DNA of 64,000 bases. Origin: Rubrivivax sp. (lineage in GTDB: Bacteria; Pseudomonadota; Gammaproteobacteria; Burkholderiales; Burkholderiaceae_C). Positions 1-12,510 of the stretch are shown here, piece after piece; position 1 is the stretch's first letter, and each line of letters starts with the position of its first letter. The notes beneath the pieces were generated by a model. The model saw only the letters and a list, made by a program, of their open reading frames with translations. It was not told the origin of the DNA and made no database searches. The stretch lies in NCBI GenBank assembly GCA_019635285.1, contig JAHBZS010000015.1, forward strand, positions 36,562 to 100,561. Direction: 5' to 3'. The position numbers and the translations under genes were made by a program.

Positions 1-504
1 ACGCAGATCAAGTCGAAGAAGCCGGACATCGTCTTCTTCGGCGGCATGGACGCCGTGGCCGGCCCGATGATGCGCCAGATGAAACAACTGGGCATCAACG
101 CCAAGTTCATGGGCGGCGACGGCATCTGCTCTAGCGAGCTGCCCAAGCTGGCCGCCGGCGCAATGGCCGATGGCCAGGTGGTGTGCGCCGAGGCGGGCGG
201 TGTCGAAGGCGAACAGAAGGCCGGCATGGACCAGTTCCGTGACAAGTTCAAGGCCAAGTTCAACACCGACGTCCAGGTGTATGCGCCGTACGTGTACGAC
301 GCCGTGATGGTGATGGCCGCCGCGATGGAGAAGGCCGGTTCGGCCGATCCGGCCAAGTACCTGCCCGTGCTGGCCAAGACCGACGGCTACAAGGGCGTCA
401 CCGGCACCATCGCCTTCGACGAGAAGGGCGACATCAAGAACGGCGCGCTGACCCTGTACACCTACAAGGACGGCAAGCGCGAGCAGATCGCCGTGGTGCG
501 CTGA
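1..504 (+). CDS. Branched-chain amino acid ABC transporter substrate-binding protein (C-terminal part)
   Basis: The frame is open from base 1 and runs 167 codons to a TGA, so the N-terminus with its signal peptide lies outside the window. The protein resembles the second lobe of LivJ/LivK-type periplasmic binding proteins (type 1 fold): a FFGGMDAVAGPMMRQMK stretch near the window start, a YAPYVYDAV segment, and a C-terminal strand ending KREQIAVVR. Family members bind leucine, isoleucine, valine or related amides in the periplasm and deliver them to a LivHMGF transporter. The ligand cannot be read from this fragment. A strong terminator follows 21 bases after the stop, so it is the last gene of its unit. 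Confidence 0.85.
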   Translation, partial: TQIKSKKPDIVFFGGMDAVAGPMMRQMKQLGINAKFMGGDGICSSELPKLAAGAMADGQVVCAEAGGVEGEQKAGMDQFRDKFKAKFNTDVQVYAPYVYDAVMVMAAAMEKAGSADPAKYLPVLAKTDGYKGVTGTIAFDEKGDIKNGALTLYTYKDGKREQIAVVR

Positions 505-525
505 GCCCCGCGCTCGACGCAAGAC

Positions 526-552
526 AAAGGCGCCCGCAAGGGCGCCTTTTTT
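526..552 (+). terminator. Rho-independent terminator, shared by convergent genes
   Basis: A perfect 10-bp stem (AAAGGCGCCC, loop GCAA, GGGCGCCTTT) runs into a run of T. It sits between the stop of the binding-protein gene (504) and the stop of malQ (551), which face each other. The plus-strand side has the better T tract. The complement has a short one and may also terminate malQ. Confidence 0.9.
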
Positions 553-2056
553 ATTCCGGAGTCGGCAGCCGGCCGTAGAGGCGGCACAGCGCCGCCAGGC
601 GCTGCGCATGCCAGTCGTGCACCTGACTCCACTGCATGCGCCAGCGCCACCAGCCCGCGCTCTGGCCGGGGAAGTTCATGCGGGCCTCGGTGGGCAGCGA
701 CAGCAGGTCCTGCATCGCATAGATCGCCGTATCGGCCACCGACGCGCAGGCGCTGCGGATCAGCGCCCAGGCCATGTCCGCGCCGTCCACATCCAGATAG
801 GCGCGTGCGAACTCGCGCTCGTGCTCGCGGGCCGTGGCCCACCAGCCGAGGGTGGTGTCGTTGTCGTGCGTGCCCGGATAGATCACCGTGTCGCGCTCAT
901 GGTGGTGCGGCAGGAAGCTGTTGCGGGCGTCGTCGCCGAAGGCGAACTGCAGGATGCGCATGCCGGGGAAGGCGAAGCGTCGGCGCAGCGCCTCCACGTC
1001 CGGCGTGATCACGCCCAGGTCCTCGGCGATCACCGGCATCGGCCCCAGCGCCGCGGCGATGGCCTCGAACAGTGCCGCGCCCGGGCCGTCGCGCCAGCGG
1101 CCGTGGATGGCCGTGGGCTCGCTGGCCGGAATCTCCCAGTAGCCGGCAAAGCCGCGGAAGTGGTCGATGCGCACCACGTCCACCAGCTCGAAGACCTGGC
1201 GCAGGCGCTGCACCCACCAGGCGAAGCCATCGCGCGCATGGGCCGGCCAGCGGTACAGCGGGTTGCCCCAGCGCTGGCCGGTGGCGCTGAAGAAATCCGG
1301 CGGCACGCCGGCCACCACGGTGGGCATGCCGTCGGTCCCCAGTTCGAACAGCGACTGATGCGCCCAGACCTCGGCGCTGTGGTGGCCGATGAAGATGGGC
1401 ACGTCGCCGACGATCTTCACCCCGCGGCCGTTGGCATAGGCTCTGAGCTTCAGCCACTGGCGGAAGAAACTCCACTGGCAGAACTTCCAGAAGGCGATGC
1501 GGCCGGCATGACGCGCCGCCGCCTGGGCCAGCGCCCGCGGCTCGCGTTGCGCCAGTGGCTCGGGCCACGACGGCCAGATGCGGAAGTCGTGCGCCTCGCT
1601 CAGCGCCATGAACAGGCTGTAGTCGTCCAGCCAGCCGGCCTGCGCGGCGCAGAAGGCGTCGAAGTCGGTGCGGCTGGCGTGCGGCGCAGGCAAGGCCAGG
1701 AAGCGCTGTGCCGCCCAGTCCAGGCGCTGCATGCGGTAAGGCCGCACCAGCGCATAGTCGACGTGCAGTTCGCTCAGTCCGGCCACCGGCGCCAGTTCCT
1801 CGGCCGACAGCCAGCCCTGCTGGTGCAGCTCCTGCAAGTCGATGAGCAGCGGGTTGCCGGCAAAGGCGGAGTCGCTGGCATAGGGCGAGTCGCCGGCGCC
1901 GATCGGGTTCAGCGGCAGGATCTGCCACAGCGACTGCCCGGCCGAGACCAGCCAGTCGACGAAGTGGTAGGCCGCCGGCCCGCAGTCGCCGCTGCCGTGC
2001 GGCCCGGGCAGTGAAGTGGGGTGCAGCAGCACGCCGCTGACGCGTGGGAAGTGCAT
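551..2056 (-). CDS. malQ: 4-alpha-glucanotransferase (amylomaltase)
   Basis: This 501-aa protein has the usual length of the GH77 family. It transfers alpha-1,4-glucan segments between maltooligosaccharides in the cytoplasm. Visible landmarks fit the family: LNPIGAGDSPYASDSAFAGN near residues 49-68, the nucleophile Asp298 in RIDHFRGF, the acid Glu345 in IAEDLG, and Asp398 in THDNDT. These match the spacing of Thermus amylomaltase residues 293, 340 and 395. The ATG start overlaps the glgX stop by one base (TGATG), so a much longer upstream reading frame is only read-through of an open shadow frame. It is last in a glgP-glgB-glgX-malQ unit and probably recycles the short maltodextrins left by GlgP and GlgX. 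Confidence 0.95.
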   Translation of the reverse strand: MHFPRVSGVLLHPTSLPGPHGSGDCGPAAYHFVDWLVSAGQSLWQILPLNPIGAGDSPYASDSAFAGNPLLIDLQELHQQGWLSAEELAPVAGLSELHVDYALVRPYRMQRLDWAAQRFLALPAPHASRTDFDAFCAAQAGWLDDYSLFMALSEAHDFRIWPSWPEPLAQREPRALAQAAARHAGRIAFWKFCQWSFFRQWLKLRAYANGRGVKIVGDVPIFIGHHSAEVWAHQSLFELGTDGMPTVVAGVPPDFFSATGQRWGNPLYRWPAHARDGFAWWVQRLRQVFELVDVVRIDHFRGFAGYWEIPASEPTAIHGRWRDGPGAALFEAIAAALGPMPVIAEDLGVITPDVEALRRRFAFPGMRILQFAFGDDARNSFLPHHHERDTVIYPGTHDNDTTLGWWATAREHEREFARAYLDVDGADMAWALIRSACASVADTAIYAMQDLLSLPTEARMNFPGQSAGWWRWRMQWSQVHDWHAQRLAALCRLYGRLPTPE

Positions 2057-4122
2057 CAGGCCTCCAGACGCAGCAGGCACACGCAACGCGGCGCCAAGGG
2101 GTAGGTCGGCGCGTCGATCGAGGTGCCCGCCTGCGACGACGAAGCGGCGCTGTCCAGCAGCCGTCGCCAGCGGCCCGCCGGCAGCCGGAAGTCGACACCC
2201 TGCGCGCCGGCGTTGACCAGCAGCAGCAGCGGCGCGCCGCCGTCCCCGGGCGGCCCCACCCGCAGGCCGAAGGCGCGCGCGGCGGGGTCGTGCCAGCGCT
2301 CGCCCTGCAGCGCCTCGCCGTCCGGCTGCAGCCAGCGCAGGCCGTCGTTGCCGCTTGGGTCGACGGCGTCGTCGTACCAGCGGTCGCCGAGCGGCTTGAT
2401 CTGGCGGCGCAGGCGGATCAAGGCGGCGCAGAAGTCGATCAGCCCGTCGTCGGCCTGCGACCAGTCGATCCAGGTGATGGGGTTGTCCTGACAGTAGGGG
2501 TTGTTGTTGCCCTGTTGCGTGTGGCCCAGTTCGTCGCCCGCTGCCAGCATGGGCGTGCCCTGCGCCAGCAGCAGCGTGGCCAGCAGCGCGCGCTGCAGTC
2601 GCGCGCGCAGGGCCTGCACGGCCGGGTCGCCGGTGGGGCCTTCGATGCCGCAGTTCCAGCTGAGGTTGTGGGCATGGCCGTCGCGGTTGTCCTCGCCGTT
2701 GGCCTGGTTGTGGCGCCGGTCGTAGCTGACCAGGTCGCGCAAGGTGAAGCCGTCGTGCGAGACCACGTAGTTCAGCGACGCGGCGGGCGCGCGCGCGGCC
2801 GGCCGGAACAGCTCGGACGAGGCACACCAGCGGCGCGCGAATTCGGCCCGCGTGCCATCGCCCCGCAGCCACCAGGCGCGTGCGGTGTCGCGGAAGCGGT
2901 CGTTCCATTCCACCCAGCCGGGCGGGAACTGCCCCAGTTGGTAGCCGCCGGGGCCGATGTCCCAGGGCTCGGCGATCAGCTTGACGCCGGCCAGCAGCGG
3001 GTCCTGCGCGATGCAGGCGAAGAAGGCGGCGTGGCGATCGAAGCCCTGCGCGTCGCGCCCGAGCACGGTCGCCAGGTCGAAGCGGAAGCCGTCGACGTGC
3101 ATCTCCTGCACCCAGTAGCGCAGGCTGTCCATGACCATCTGCAGCACGCGCGGCTGGCTCAGATTGAGCGTGTTGCCGCAGCCGCTGTGGTTGTCGTAGT
3201 GGCGCGCGTCGCCGGGGCGCAGCAGGTAGTAGCTGGCGTTGTCCAGCCCGCGCCAGCTGAGGGTGGGGCCGAACTCGTCGGTCTCCGCGGTGTGGTTGTA
3301 GACCACGTCCAGGATGACCTCGATGCCCGCGGCATGCAGGCGCCGCACCATCTGCCGGAACTCGTCGCGCACCGCCTGGCCGCCGGCGCGCAGCGCGGCT
3401 TCGCTCGCATAGCGTGCCTCGGGGCAGAAGAAGGCCAGCGTGTTGTAGCCCCAGTAGTTGCGCAAGCCCATGCGCACCAGCCGCTGCTCGTCGATGTACT
3501 GCTGCACCGGCAGCAGGCTCACCGCGGTGACGCCCAGGCGCTGCAGGTGGGCGATGGCCGCATCCGACGCCAGGCCGGCGTATGTGCCGCGCTGCGCCTC
3601 GGGCACGCCGGGGTGCTGCTGGCTGAAGCCGCGCACGTGCATTTCGTAGAGCACGCTGTCGCCCCACGGCGTGCGCGGCGCTGCGTCGTCGCCCCAGTCG
3701 AAGGTGTCGCGCACCACGCGTGCCTTGAGTGCCGTGGCGCCGTTGTCCTGCCGGTCCATCTGTCCGTCGGCCGTGTCGCCGCGGTGAGCCGCGTCCCAAC
3801 GGAAGCTGCCGACCGTCTCGCGCGCATAGGGGTCGAGCAGCAGCTTGTGCGGGTTGAAGCGCTGTCCCATCGACGGCGCCCAGGGCCCCTGCGCGCGCAG
3901 GCCGTACACCAGCCCGGGGCCGGCGCCGGCCAGGTGGGCATGCCAGAGGTCGCCGCTGCGCACCAGCGGCGCGCGCTGGACTTCCGCTTCGCCGCGCGGG
4001 TCGTACAGGCACAGCTCGACGGCGGTGGCGTGCGCGGAGAACACGGCGAAGTTGACGCCCAGGGCGTCCACCGTCGCGCCCAGCGGCCACGGCCGGCCGG
4101 CCGACGGCGTCAGGGCTTGCAC
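2056..4122 (-). CDS. glgX: Glycogen debranching enzyme (isoamylase type)
   Basis: This 688-aa GH13 protein hydrolyses alpha-1,6 branches left after phosphorylase has shortened the chains. It has an N-terminal CBM48-like domain ([11 protein letters not shown]), a GH13 barrel with nucleophile motif [11 protein letters not shown], acid motif [13 protein letters not shown] and SHDGFTL, and the GlgX-typical [14 protein letters not shown] segment. The start is inferred as GTG at 4122, giving [16 protein letters not shown], which aligns with the known GlgX N-terminus; it overlaps the end of glgB by 13 bases. The frame is open much further upstream, but there it is the shadow of glgB. Length is slightly above that of E. 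coli GlgX (657 aa). Confidence 0.93.
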   Translation of the reverse strand: MQALTPSAGRPWPLGATVDALGVNFAVFSAHATAVELCLYDPRGEAEVQRAPLVRSGDLWHAHLAGAGPGLVYGLRAQGPWAPSMGQRFNPHKLLLDPYARETVGSFRWDAAHRGDTADGQMDRQDNGATALKARVVRDTFDWGDDAAPRTPWGDSVLYEMHVRGFSQQHPGVPEAQRGTYAGLASDAAIAHLQRLGVTAVSLLPVQQYIDEQRLVRMGLRNYWGYNTLAFFCPEARYASEAALRAGGQAVRDEFRQMVRRLHAAGIEVILDVVYNHTAETDEFGPTLSWRGLDNASYYLLRPGDARHYDNHSGCGNTLNLSQPRVLQMVMDSLRYWVQEMHVDGFRFDLATVLGRDAQGFDRHAAFFACIAQDPLLAGVKLIAEPWDIGPGGYQLGQFPPGWVEWNDRFRDTARAWWLRGDGTRAEFARRWCASSELFRPAARAPAASLNYVVSHDGFTLRDLVSYDRRHNQANGEDNRDGHAHNLSWNCGIEGPTGDPAVQALRARLQRALLATLLLAQGTPMLAAGDELGHTQQGNNNPYCQDNPITWIDWSQADDGLIDFCAALIRLRRQIKPLGDRWYDDAVDPSGNDGLRWLQPDGEALQGERWHDPAARAFGLRVGPPGDGGAPLLLLVNAGAQGVDFRLPAGRWRRLLDSAASSSQAGTSIDAPTYPLAPRCVCLLRLEA

Positions 4123-6284
4123 TCGAACATCACCGTGGCCAGCGGCGGCAGGTCGATGAGGATCGAGTCGCCGCGGCCGTCGTGTCCGATCGGCTGCGAT
4201 TCCGCCATGCCGAAGGGCGTGCCGACGTTGCTGCCGCCGTACCAGGCCGAGTCGGTGTTCAGCACCTCCTGCCAGCGCCCGGCGCGCGGCACGCCGACGC
4301 GCCAGCCGCGGCGCACCACCGGCGTGAAGTTGCACACCACCAGCACCAGCGAGCGCCCGTCGAGGCTGCGGCGCACGAAGCTCAGCACACTGTGCGCGGC
4401 GTCGCTGTGCGAGATCCATTCGAAACCCTGGGGCACGAAGTCGCCTTGGTGCAGCGCCGCGAGCTCGCGGTGCAGCCGGTTCAGGTCGCGCACCAGCGAC
4501 TGCACGCCGGCATGCAGCGGGTCGGCCGTCAGGTGCCAGTCCAGGCTCTGGTCGTGATTCCACTCGCGCTCCTGCGCGAACTCGTTGCCCATGAACAGCA
4601 GCTTCTTGCCCGGGTGGCCGAACATGAAGCCGTAGTAGGCGCGCAGGTTGGCGAACTTCTGACAGCGGTCGCCGGGCATCTTCTGCAGCATCGAGCCCTT
4701 GCCGTGAACCACCTCGTCGTGCGACAGCGGCAGCACGAAGTTCTCGCTGAAGGCGTACATCAGGCCGAAGCTCATCTCGCCGTGATGGTGCTTGCGGTGC
4801 GCCGGGTCGCGGGACATGTACTTCAGCGTGTCGTGCATCCAGCCCATGTTCCATTTGTAGTGGAAGCCCAGTCCGCCGGCATAGGTGGGGCGCGACACGC
4901 CCGGGAAGGCGGTCGATTCCTCGGCCAGCGTCACCGCCTGAGCACGTTGCGTGCCCACCACCTCGTTGACGCGCTTCAGGAAGGCGATGGCCTCCAGGTT
5001 CTCGCGGCCGCCGTACTGGTTGGGCACCCACTCGCCGGGCTTGCGGCTGTAGTCGCGGTAGAGCATCGAGGCCACCGCGTCGATGCGCAGGCCGTCGGCG
5101 CCGTAGCGCTCCAGCCAGTACAGCGCGCTGCCGACCAGGAAGTTCTGCACCTCGGTGCGGCCGAAGTTGTAGATCAGCGTGTTCCAGTCCTGGTGGAAGC
5201 CTTCGCGCGGGTCGGCGTATTCGTAGAGCGCGCTGCCGTCGAACTGCGCCAGGCCGTGCGCGTCGGTGGGGAAGTGCGCCGGCACCCAGTCCAGCAGCAC
5301 GCCGATGCCGGCGGCATGCGCGCGCTCGATCAGCCGTGCCAGGCCGGCCGGCTCGCCGAAGCGCGCGGTGGGCGCGTACAGCCCCAGCGTCTGGTAGCCC
5401 CAGGAGCCGTCGAAGGGGTGTTCGGTGATGGGCAGCAGCTCCAGGTGCGTGAAGCCCATGTGCGCCGCATAGCCCACCAGCTGGTCGGCCAGCTCGTCCC
5501 AGGTCAGCCAGCGGTTGCCGTCCTCCACGTGGCGCCGCCATGAGCCCAGGTGCACCTCGTAGATGCTCATCGGCGCGTCCAGCGCGTTGGCGCGCTGGCG
5601 TGCGGCTGAGAATGGCTGCACCGGCGGCAGCGGCGCCACCACGCTGGCCGTGGCCGGGCGCAGCTCGGCCCGGCGCGCGTAGGGGTCCACCTTCTGCGGC
5701 AGCAGTTGGCCGTCCTGCGACAGCAGCTCGAACTTGTAGCAGGCCCCTTCGCCCACGCCGGGCAGGAAGATCTCCCAGATGCCGCACTCGCGGCGCAGCC
5801 GCATCGGGTGGCGCCGGCCGTCCCAGCCGTTGAAGTCGCCGACCACGCTGACGCGTGCGGCATTCGGCGCCCATACCGCAAAGCTGCAGCCGGCCACGCC
5901 TTCGTGCGTGCGCGGCATCGCGCCCAGGGTCTCGAAGGGCCGCAGGTGCGAGCCTTCGCTCAGCAGCCAAGCGTCGAGCTCACCCAGCACCGGGCCGAAG
6001 CGGTAGGGGTCGTCGAGCGTCGCCGCGTCGCCGCCCGGCCAGCGCACCTGCAACCGGTAGGGCTGGCTGCGGTGCAGGGTGCCTTCGAACAGCCCTGCCG
6101 CATCGCGCTGGCGCAGCGACGCCAGCAGGCGGCCATCGGCGGCGACGGCGTCCACCTCGGCGGCGCCGGGCAGGAAGGCCGCCAGCTGCACGCTGCCGCC
6201 GGGCTGCGCATGCGGCCCCAGCACGCTGAAGGGGTCGGCATGCCGGCCCTGGCACACCTGTCGCACGTCGTGGTCGGACAGCAT
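4110..6284 (-). CDS. glgB: 1,4-alpha-glucan branching enzyme
   Basis: This 724-aa protein forms alpha-1,6 branches in glycogen. An N-terminal N1 module and a CBM48 (residues about 20-220) precede the GH13 catalytic barrel. Asp402 in RIDAVAS is the nucleophile, Glu455 in LAEEST the acid and Asp523 in [12 protein letters not shown] the third catalytic residue. Each is three positions from E. coli GlgB 405/458/526, so the frame and start look right. The ATG lies three bases after the glgP stop and the gene overlaps glgX, so translation is likely coupled along the unit. Confidence 0.96.
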   Translation of the reverse strand: MLSDHDVRQVCQGRHADPFSVLGPHAQPGGSVQLAAFLPGAAEVDAVAADGRLLASLRQRDAAGLFEGTLHRSQPYRLQVRWPGGDAATLDDPYRFGPVLGELDAWLLSEGSHLRPFETLGAMPRTHEGVAGCSFAVWAPNAARVSVVGDFNGWDGRRHPMRLRRECGIWEIFLPGVGEGACYKFELLSQDGQLLPQKVDPYARRAELRPATASVVAPLPPVQPFSAARQRANALDAPMSIYEVHLGSWRRHVEDGNRWLTWDELADQLVGYAAHMGFTHLELLPITEHPFDGSWGYQTLGLYAPTARFGEPAGLARLIERAHAAGIGVLLDWVPAHFPTDAHGLAQFDGSALYEYADPREGFHQDWNTLIYNFGRTEVQNFLVGSALYWLERYGADGLRIDAVASMLYRDYSRKPGEWVPNQYGGRENLEAIAFLKRVNEVVGTQRAQAVTLAEESTAFPGVSRPTYAGGLGFHYKWNMGWMHDTLKYMSRDPAHRKHHHGEMSFGLMYAFSENFVLPLSHDEVVHGKGSMLQKMPGDRCQKFANLRAYYGFMFGHPGKKLLFMGNEFAQEREWNHDQSLDWHLTADPLHAGVQSLVRDLNRLHRELAALHQGDFVPQGFEWISHSDAAHSVLSFVRRSLDGRSLVLVVCNFTPVVRRGWRVGVPRAGRWQEVLNTDSAWYGGSNVGTPFGMAESQPIGHDGRGDSILIDLPPLATVMFECKP

Positions 6285-6287
6285 CGC

Positions 6288-8711
<2,424 letters not shown>

Positions 8712-8865
8712 TGCTTTTGTACCGCGGCGTGTTCTTGCGCGCACTGGCGCACCGGAGTGCGAGTATCGCGCCTGCCGGCAGCGCACGACGCGCAACGGCA
8801 TGCGGGACAATAGCTCCGCCGTGGAGCACGCCGCGGCAAACATCAGGGAAGCAGGGAGACGGCCG
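8712..8865. promoter_or_regulatory. Divergent promoter region of glgP and glgC
   Basis: This 154-base gap must carry the promoters of both glycogen units. A GGACAAT -10-like element lies near 8805-8811 for glgC, with no convincing -35. A TACAAA element on the minus strand sits almost directly before the glgP start and could give a nearly leaderless transcript. A ribosome-binding site AGGGAGA at about 8853-8859 serves glgC. No clear operator palindrome is visible. Confidence 0.5.
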
Positions 8866-10137
8866 ATGAACTCGAACTACCTCGCGCAAACTCTGGACCT
8901 GCCCAAGCGCGCCGTCGCGCTGGTGCTGGCCGGCGGCCGTGGCAGCCGGCTGCACAACCTGACCGACAGCCGCGCCAAGCCGGCGGTGTACTTCGGCGGC
9001 AAGTTCCGCATCATCGACTTCGCGCTGAGCAACTGCCTGAACTCCGGCATCCGGCGCATCGGCGTGATCACGCAGTACAAGAGCCACAGCCTGCTGCGCC
9101 ACCTGCAGCGCGGCTGGGCCTTCATGAAGACCGAGATGAACGAGTTCGTCGACCTGCTGCCCGCGCAGCAGCGCATGGACGAAGAGAGCTGGTACCGCGG
9201 CACGGCGGACGCGGTGTCGCAGAACCAGGACATCATCGACAGCTACGAGGCCGACTACGTGATCGTGCTGGCCGGCGACCATGTCTACAAGATGAACTAT
9301 GCGCTGATGCTCGCCGACCACGCGGCGCAGGGGCGCCCCTGCACCGTGGGCTGCATCGAGGTGCCGCGCAGCGAGGCCAGCGCCTTCGGCGTGATGGCCG
9401 TGGACGAGCAGCGGCGCATCACCGCCTTCGTCGAGAAGCCGATCGACCCGCCGGCCATGCCGGGCAAGCCGGACCGCTCTTTGGCCAGCATGGGCATCTA
9501 CATCTTCGATGCCAAGTTCCTGTACCAGGAGCTCAAGCGCGACATGTCCGACCCGAACTCCAGCCACGACTTCGGCAAGGACATCATCCCGCGCGCCGTG
9601 CGCGAAGGCAATGCCGTGGCGCACCCGTTCGCGATGAGCTGCGTGGGTACCAAGCCCGGCCAGGAGCCTTATTGGCGTGACGTCGGCACCATCGACGCGT
9701 ACTGGGACGCGAACATCGACCTGACGGCCACCGACCCGCTGCTCAACATGTACGACACGCAGTGGCCGATCATCACCTACCAGCCGCAGCTGCCGCCGGC
9801 GAAGTTCGTGCACAACCAGGACGACCGGCGCGGCATGGCCATCGAGTCGCTGACCTCGGGGGGCTGCATCATCTCCGGCCGCGTGTTCCGCTCGGTGCTG
9901 TTTTCCAGCGTGCGCGTGCACTCGTACTCGACGGTCAACTGGTCGGTGCTGCTGCCGCTGGTGCAGGTGGGGCGCGGCGTGCGCCTGAACCGCGTCGTCG
10001 TCGACCGTGGCTGCGAGTTGCCCGACGGCATGGTCATCGGCGAAGACCCGGTCGAGGACGCGCGGCGTTTCTATCGCACCGACAACGGCGTGACGCTGGT
10101 CACCCAGGCCATGCTCGACGCGTTGCCGCGCGCATGA
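8866..10137 (+). CDS. glgC: Glucose-1-phosphate adenylyltransferase (ADP-glucose pyrophosphorylase)
   Basis: This 423-aa enzyme makes ADP-glucose from ATP and glucose-1-phosphate, the committed step of glycogen synthesis. The nucleotide-binding [20 protein letters not shown] (residues 21-40), [20 protein letters not shown], the [12 protein letters not shown] segment and a C-terminal left-handed beta-helix ([13 protein letters not shown]) are all seen. The start at 8866 has a good ribosome-binding site; the frame is open upstream, but that stretch is intergenic. The stop overlaps the glgA start (ATGA), so GlgC and GlgA are co-translated. Confidence 0.96.
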   Translation: MNSNYLAQTLDLPKRAVALVLAGGRGSRLHNLTDSRAKPAVYFGGKFRIIDFALSNCLNSGIRRIGVITQYKSHSLLRHLQRGWAFMKTEMNEFVDLLPAQQRMDEESWYRGTADAVSQNQDIIDSYEADYVIVLAGDHVYKMNYALMLADHAAQGRPCTVGCIEVPRSEASAFGVMAVDEQRRITAFVEKPIDPPAMPGKPDRSLASMGIYIFDAKFLYQELKRDMSDPNSSHDFGKDIIPRAVREGNAVAHPFAMSCVGTKPGQEPYWRDVGTIDAYWDANIDLTATDPLLNMYDTQWPIITYQPQLPPAKFVHNQDDRRGMAIESLTSGGCIISGRVFRSVLFSSVRVHSYSTVNWSVLLPLVQVGRGVRLNRVVVDRGCELPDGMVIGEDPVEDARRFYRTDNGVTLVTQAMLDALPRA

Positions 10138-11606
10138 AGGTCCTGCAGGTCGGCGCCGAGATCTACCCGCTGATCAAGACCGGCGGCCTGGCCGACGTGC
10201 TGGGCGCGCTGCCGCAGGCGCTGCAGGCGCAGGGTGCGGACGTGCGCCTGCTGCTGCCCGGGCTGCCGGGCATCATCGACGCGGTGCTGCACGCCAAGCG
10301 CGTGGCCCAGGTGGGCCCGGTGCTGGGCGCGGCGCGCGTCACCTTGCTGCTGGCGCAGATGCCCTACAGCCACTTGCCGGTGTACGTCATCGACGCGCCA
10401 TTCCTGTACCGCCGCGGCGGCGGCCCGTACCAGGACCGGCGTGGCAACGAATGGGCCGACAACCTGCAGCGCTTCGGCGTGCTCGGCTGGATGGCCGCGC
10501 AGCTGGCGCAGGGCGAGCTGGACCCGGCCTGGGCACCGGAGGTCGTGCATGCGCACGACTGGCATGCGGCGATGAGCTGCGCCTACCTGCACGCCCACCC
10601 GGCCGGCACGGCAGCCTCGGTGTTCACCGTGCACAACCTGGCCTACCAGGGCTTGTTTCCGCATGACGACTGGGCGTTGCTGGGGCTGTCGTCGCGCTAC
10701 ATGTCGCCGGCCGCGCTGGAGTTCCACGGCCAGCTGTCGTTCATGAAGGCCGGGCTGAAGTTCGCCGACCGCGTGACCACCGTCAGCCCGACCTATGCCC
10801 GCGAGATCGCCACACCGGAATTCGGCGTGGGTCTGGAAGGCGTGATCCGCGGCCGCGGTGCGGACGTGTCGGGCATCCTCAACGGCATCGACACCAAGGT
10901 CTGGGACCCGAGCGCGGATGCGGCGCTGGCGCAGCGCTACAGCGCCGAACAGCCCGCCGGCAAGGCGGCCTGCAAGGCCGCGCTGCAGGCGCAGTTCGGC
11001 CTGGCGCCCGAGCCGGCCACCCCGCTGCTCGGCGTGGTGTCGCGGCTGACGTCGCAGAAGGGCCTGGACCTGGTGCTGTCGGTGCTGCCGGAGGTCGTGC
11101 GCATGGGCGGGCAGCTGGTGGTGCAGGGCACCGGCGACAGCGCGCTGGAAGCCGCCTTCCGCATGGCCGCCGACGCGCACCCGGGCCGCGTCGGCGTGCT
11201 GCTGGGCTACGACGAGAACGGCGCACACCGGCTGATCGCCGGCGCCGACATGATCCTGGTGCCGTCGCGCTTCGAGCCCTGCGGGCTGACGCAGATGTAC
11301 GGCCTGCGCTACGGCACGGTGCCGGTGGTGCGGCGCGTCGGCGGCCTGGCCGACACGGTGCGCGACGCCGGCGCCGACGCAAGCGCCGGCAATGGCTTCG
11401 TCTTCGAAGGCGCCCAGCCGGACGCGCTGCGCGAGGCGATTGCGCGCGCCTTTGCGCAGTACCGCGCCAAGCCGGGCTGGGCCCAGCTGATGCGGGTGGG
11501 CATGGGCGAGCAGCTGTCCTGGGAAGGGCCGGCGCGCCAGTACATGGCGCTGTACGAGCAGGCGACCGGCGCGCGGCGCGAAGTGCGGCAGCGTGACATC
11601 GACTGA
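10134..11606 (+). CDS. glgA: Glycogen synthase (ADP-glucose dependent)
   Basis: This 490-aa GT5 enzyme extends alpha-1,4-glucan chains from ADP-glucose. The N-terminal KTGGLADV motif (residues 15-22) binds ADP-glucose. [21 protein letters not shown] and the C-terminal [17 protein letters not shown] catalytic region follow. The ATG overlaps the glgC stop. A perfect 8-bp hairpin without a T tract (11608-11627) lies just after the stop and may end the mRNA. Length is about 13 residues longer than E. coli GlgA, and no defect is visible. Confidence 0.96.
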   Translation: MKVLQVGAEIYPLIKTGGLADVLGALPQALQAQGADVRLLLPGLPGIIDAVLHAKRVAQVGPVLGAARVTLLLAQMPYSHLPVYVIDAPFLYRRGGGPYQDRRGNEWADNLQRFGVLGWMAAQLAQGELDPAWAPEVVHAHDWHAAMSCAYLHAHPAGTAASVFTVHNLAYQGLFPHDDWALLGLSSRYMSPAALEFHGQLSFMKAGLKFADRVTTVSPTYAREIATPEFGVGLEGVIRGRGADVSGILNGIDTKVWDPSADAALAQRYSAEQPAGKAACKAALQAQFGLAPEPATPLLGVVSRLTSQKGLDLVLSVLPEVVRMGGQLVVQGTGDSALEAAFRMAADAHPGRVGVLLGYDENGAHRLIAGADMILVPSRFEPCGLTQMYGLRYGTVPVVRRVGGLADTVRDAGADASAGNGFVFEGAQPDALREAIARAFAQYRAKPGWAQLMRVGMGEQLSWEGPARQYMALYEQATGARREVRQRDID

Positions 11607-11607
11607 G

Positions 11608-11627
11608 GGCTGCGGCTGGCCGCAGCC
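11608..11627. other. Hairpin after glgA
   Basis: GGCTGCGG and CCGCAGCC form a perfect stem around a CTGG loop directly after the glgA stop. No T run follows, so it is at best a weak terminator or an mRNA 3'-end stabiliser. Confidence 0.5.
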
Positions 11628-12009
11628 GGCTCAGGCGCCTTGCGTCTGCGTGGCGTCGGTCGAGCGTAGAGTCTCCTTGACCACGTAGTACTCCATGCAC
11701 ATGCCAGCGAGCCATCGTTGGCCCTTGAACTTCCAGGGCGGCGATGAAGCGACGGAGGGGCAGTATGAAGGGAACGAGCCGGACGACCGGTTCAGTCGGA
11801 TGGCGCGACAAGCGAAGTCTTTGAGATTGAGGCGCGCTGCGGCATGTACGCGGCCTGCTCGCCGGTCTATGAGACGGTCATCGCGGAATTTAAGCGCGCT
11901 GTGCTTGCAACGAGATAGCTACTGCGCAGCGTCGCCTTTCCGGTTTATGTGGTTGCTTGTGGGACAAGAGCCAAAGACTGCCTGAAGGACCGGGTAGGAC
12001 ACTACGGTC
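11628..12009. other. Non-coding or degenerate stretch between glgA and tRNA-Ser
   Basis: This is the longest stretch without a recognisable gene and looks less GC-rich than its surroundings. Only short broken reading frames appear. On the minus strand 11631-11696 reads MEYYVVKETLRSTDATQTQG plus Ala and a stop, and the frame continues upstream without a convincing start. On the plus strand a frame ending at 11918 reads EVFEIEARCGMYAACSPVYE and on to VLATR. Neither resembles a family I can name. The position beside the 3' end of a tRNA gene fits the scar of an excised or decayed element, but no integrase or attachment repeat is visible. Confidence 0.5.
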
Positions 12010-12100
12010 TGGCGGAGGGAGCGGGATTCGAACCCGCGGGGGGCTGTTAACCCCCACACGCTTTCCAGGCGTGCGACTTAAACCGCTCATCCATCCCTCC
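12010..12100 (-). tRNA. tRNA-Ser (GGA anticodon)
   Basis: The minus strand reads as a complete class II tRNA of 91 nt with an encoded CCA. The acceptor stem GGAGGGA pairs with TCCCTCC followed by G and CCA. The anticodon stem CACGC/GCGTG holds the loop CTGGAAA (anticodon GGA, reading UCC/UCU). A long variable arm TGGGGGTTAACAGCCCCC and the T arm GGGTTCGAATCCC are present. The 3' end faces the degenerate stretch before glgA, the side where tRNA-targeting integrases insert. Confidence 0.96.
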
Positions 12101-12129
12101 GCGGGAAGGGCAGGATTCTAGTCGCGGAC

Positions 12130-12510
12130 TCAGGCCCCTTCCGCAGGCGCCGCGGCAGCGCGGCGCAGCCAATCCAGCAGCACGTATTCCAGCGCGCGCT
12201 CGTGCGTGCATTCCAGCACGACCGGCGGCGCGTAGCCGGCCTCGTAGGCCTCGCGCCAGCGCAGCGCGCACACGCACCATCGGTCACCGGGCTTCAGGCC
12301 GGGAAAGCGCGCGTCGGGCCGCGGCGTGATCAGGTCGTTGCCGCGCTCCATCTGGTGGTTCAGAAAGGCCGGCGTCATGCGTGCGCAGACCACGTGGCTG
12401 CCGGCGTCGTGGTCGTCGGTGTGGCAGCAGCCGTCGCGCAGCCAGCCGGTCAACGGGTCGAAGGAGCAGGGCACCAGCGGCGTGCCCAGCACGTTGCGCG
12501 CCGGCTTCAC
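12130..12510 (-). CDS. DUF2237 family protein
   Basis: This 126-aa soluble protein matches the DUF2237 family: NVLGTPLVPC, a CC pair in DGCCHTDDHDAGSHVVCA, GNDLITPRPDARFPGLKPGD, RWCVCALRW and a C-terminal APPVVLECTHERALEYV. The function of the family is unknown; conserved cysteines hint at metal or redox chemistry. The start is the GTG at 12510, which overlaps the stop of the SPFH gene (GTGA), so it is translationally coupled to a membrane-scaffold gene. It is third in an nfeD-SPFH-DUF2237 unit. Confidence 0.85.
   Translation of the reverse strand: MKPARNVLGTPLVPCSFDPLTGWLRDGCCHTDDHDAGSHVVCARMTPAFLNHQMERGNDLITPRPDARFPGLKPGDRWCVCALRWREAYEAGYAPPVVLECTHERALEYVLLDWLRRAAAAPAEGA

Noticed and set aside
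2044-4557. 837-codon open frame on the plus strand across glgX and glgB
   Set aside because: Antisense shadow of two well-supported genes; low-complexity arginine, alanine and valine-rich product with no family likeness, as expected at this GC content.
11695-11985. 96-codon frame between glgA and tRNA-Ser
   Set aside because: No ribosome-binding site, no recognisable family, and competing short frames look equally plausible; reported only as part of a degenerate stretch.
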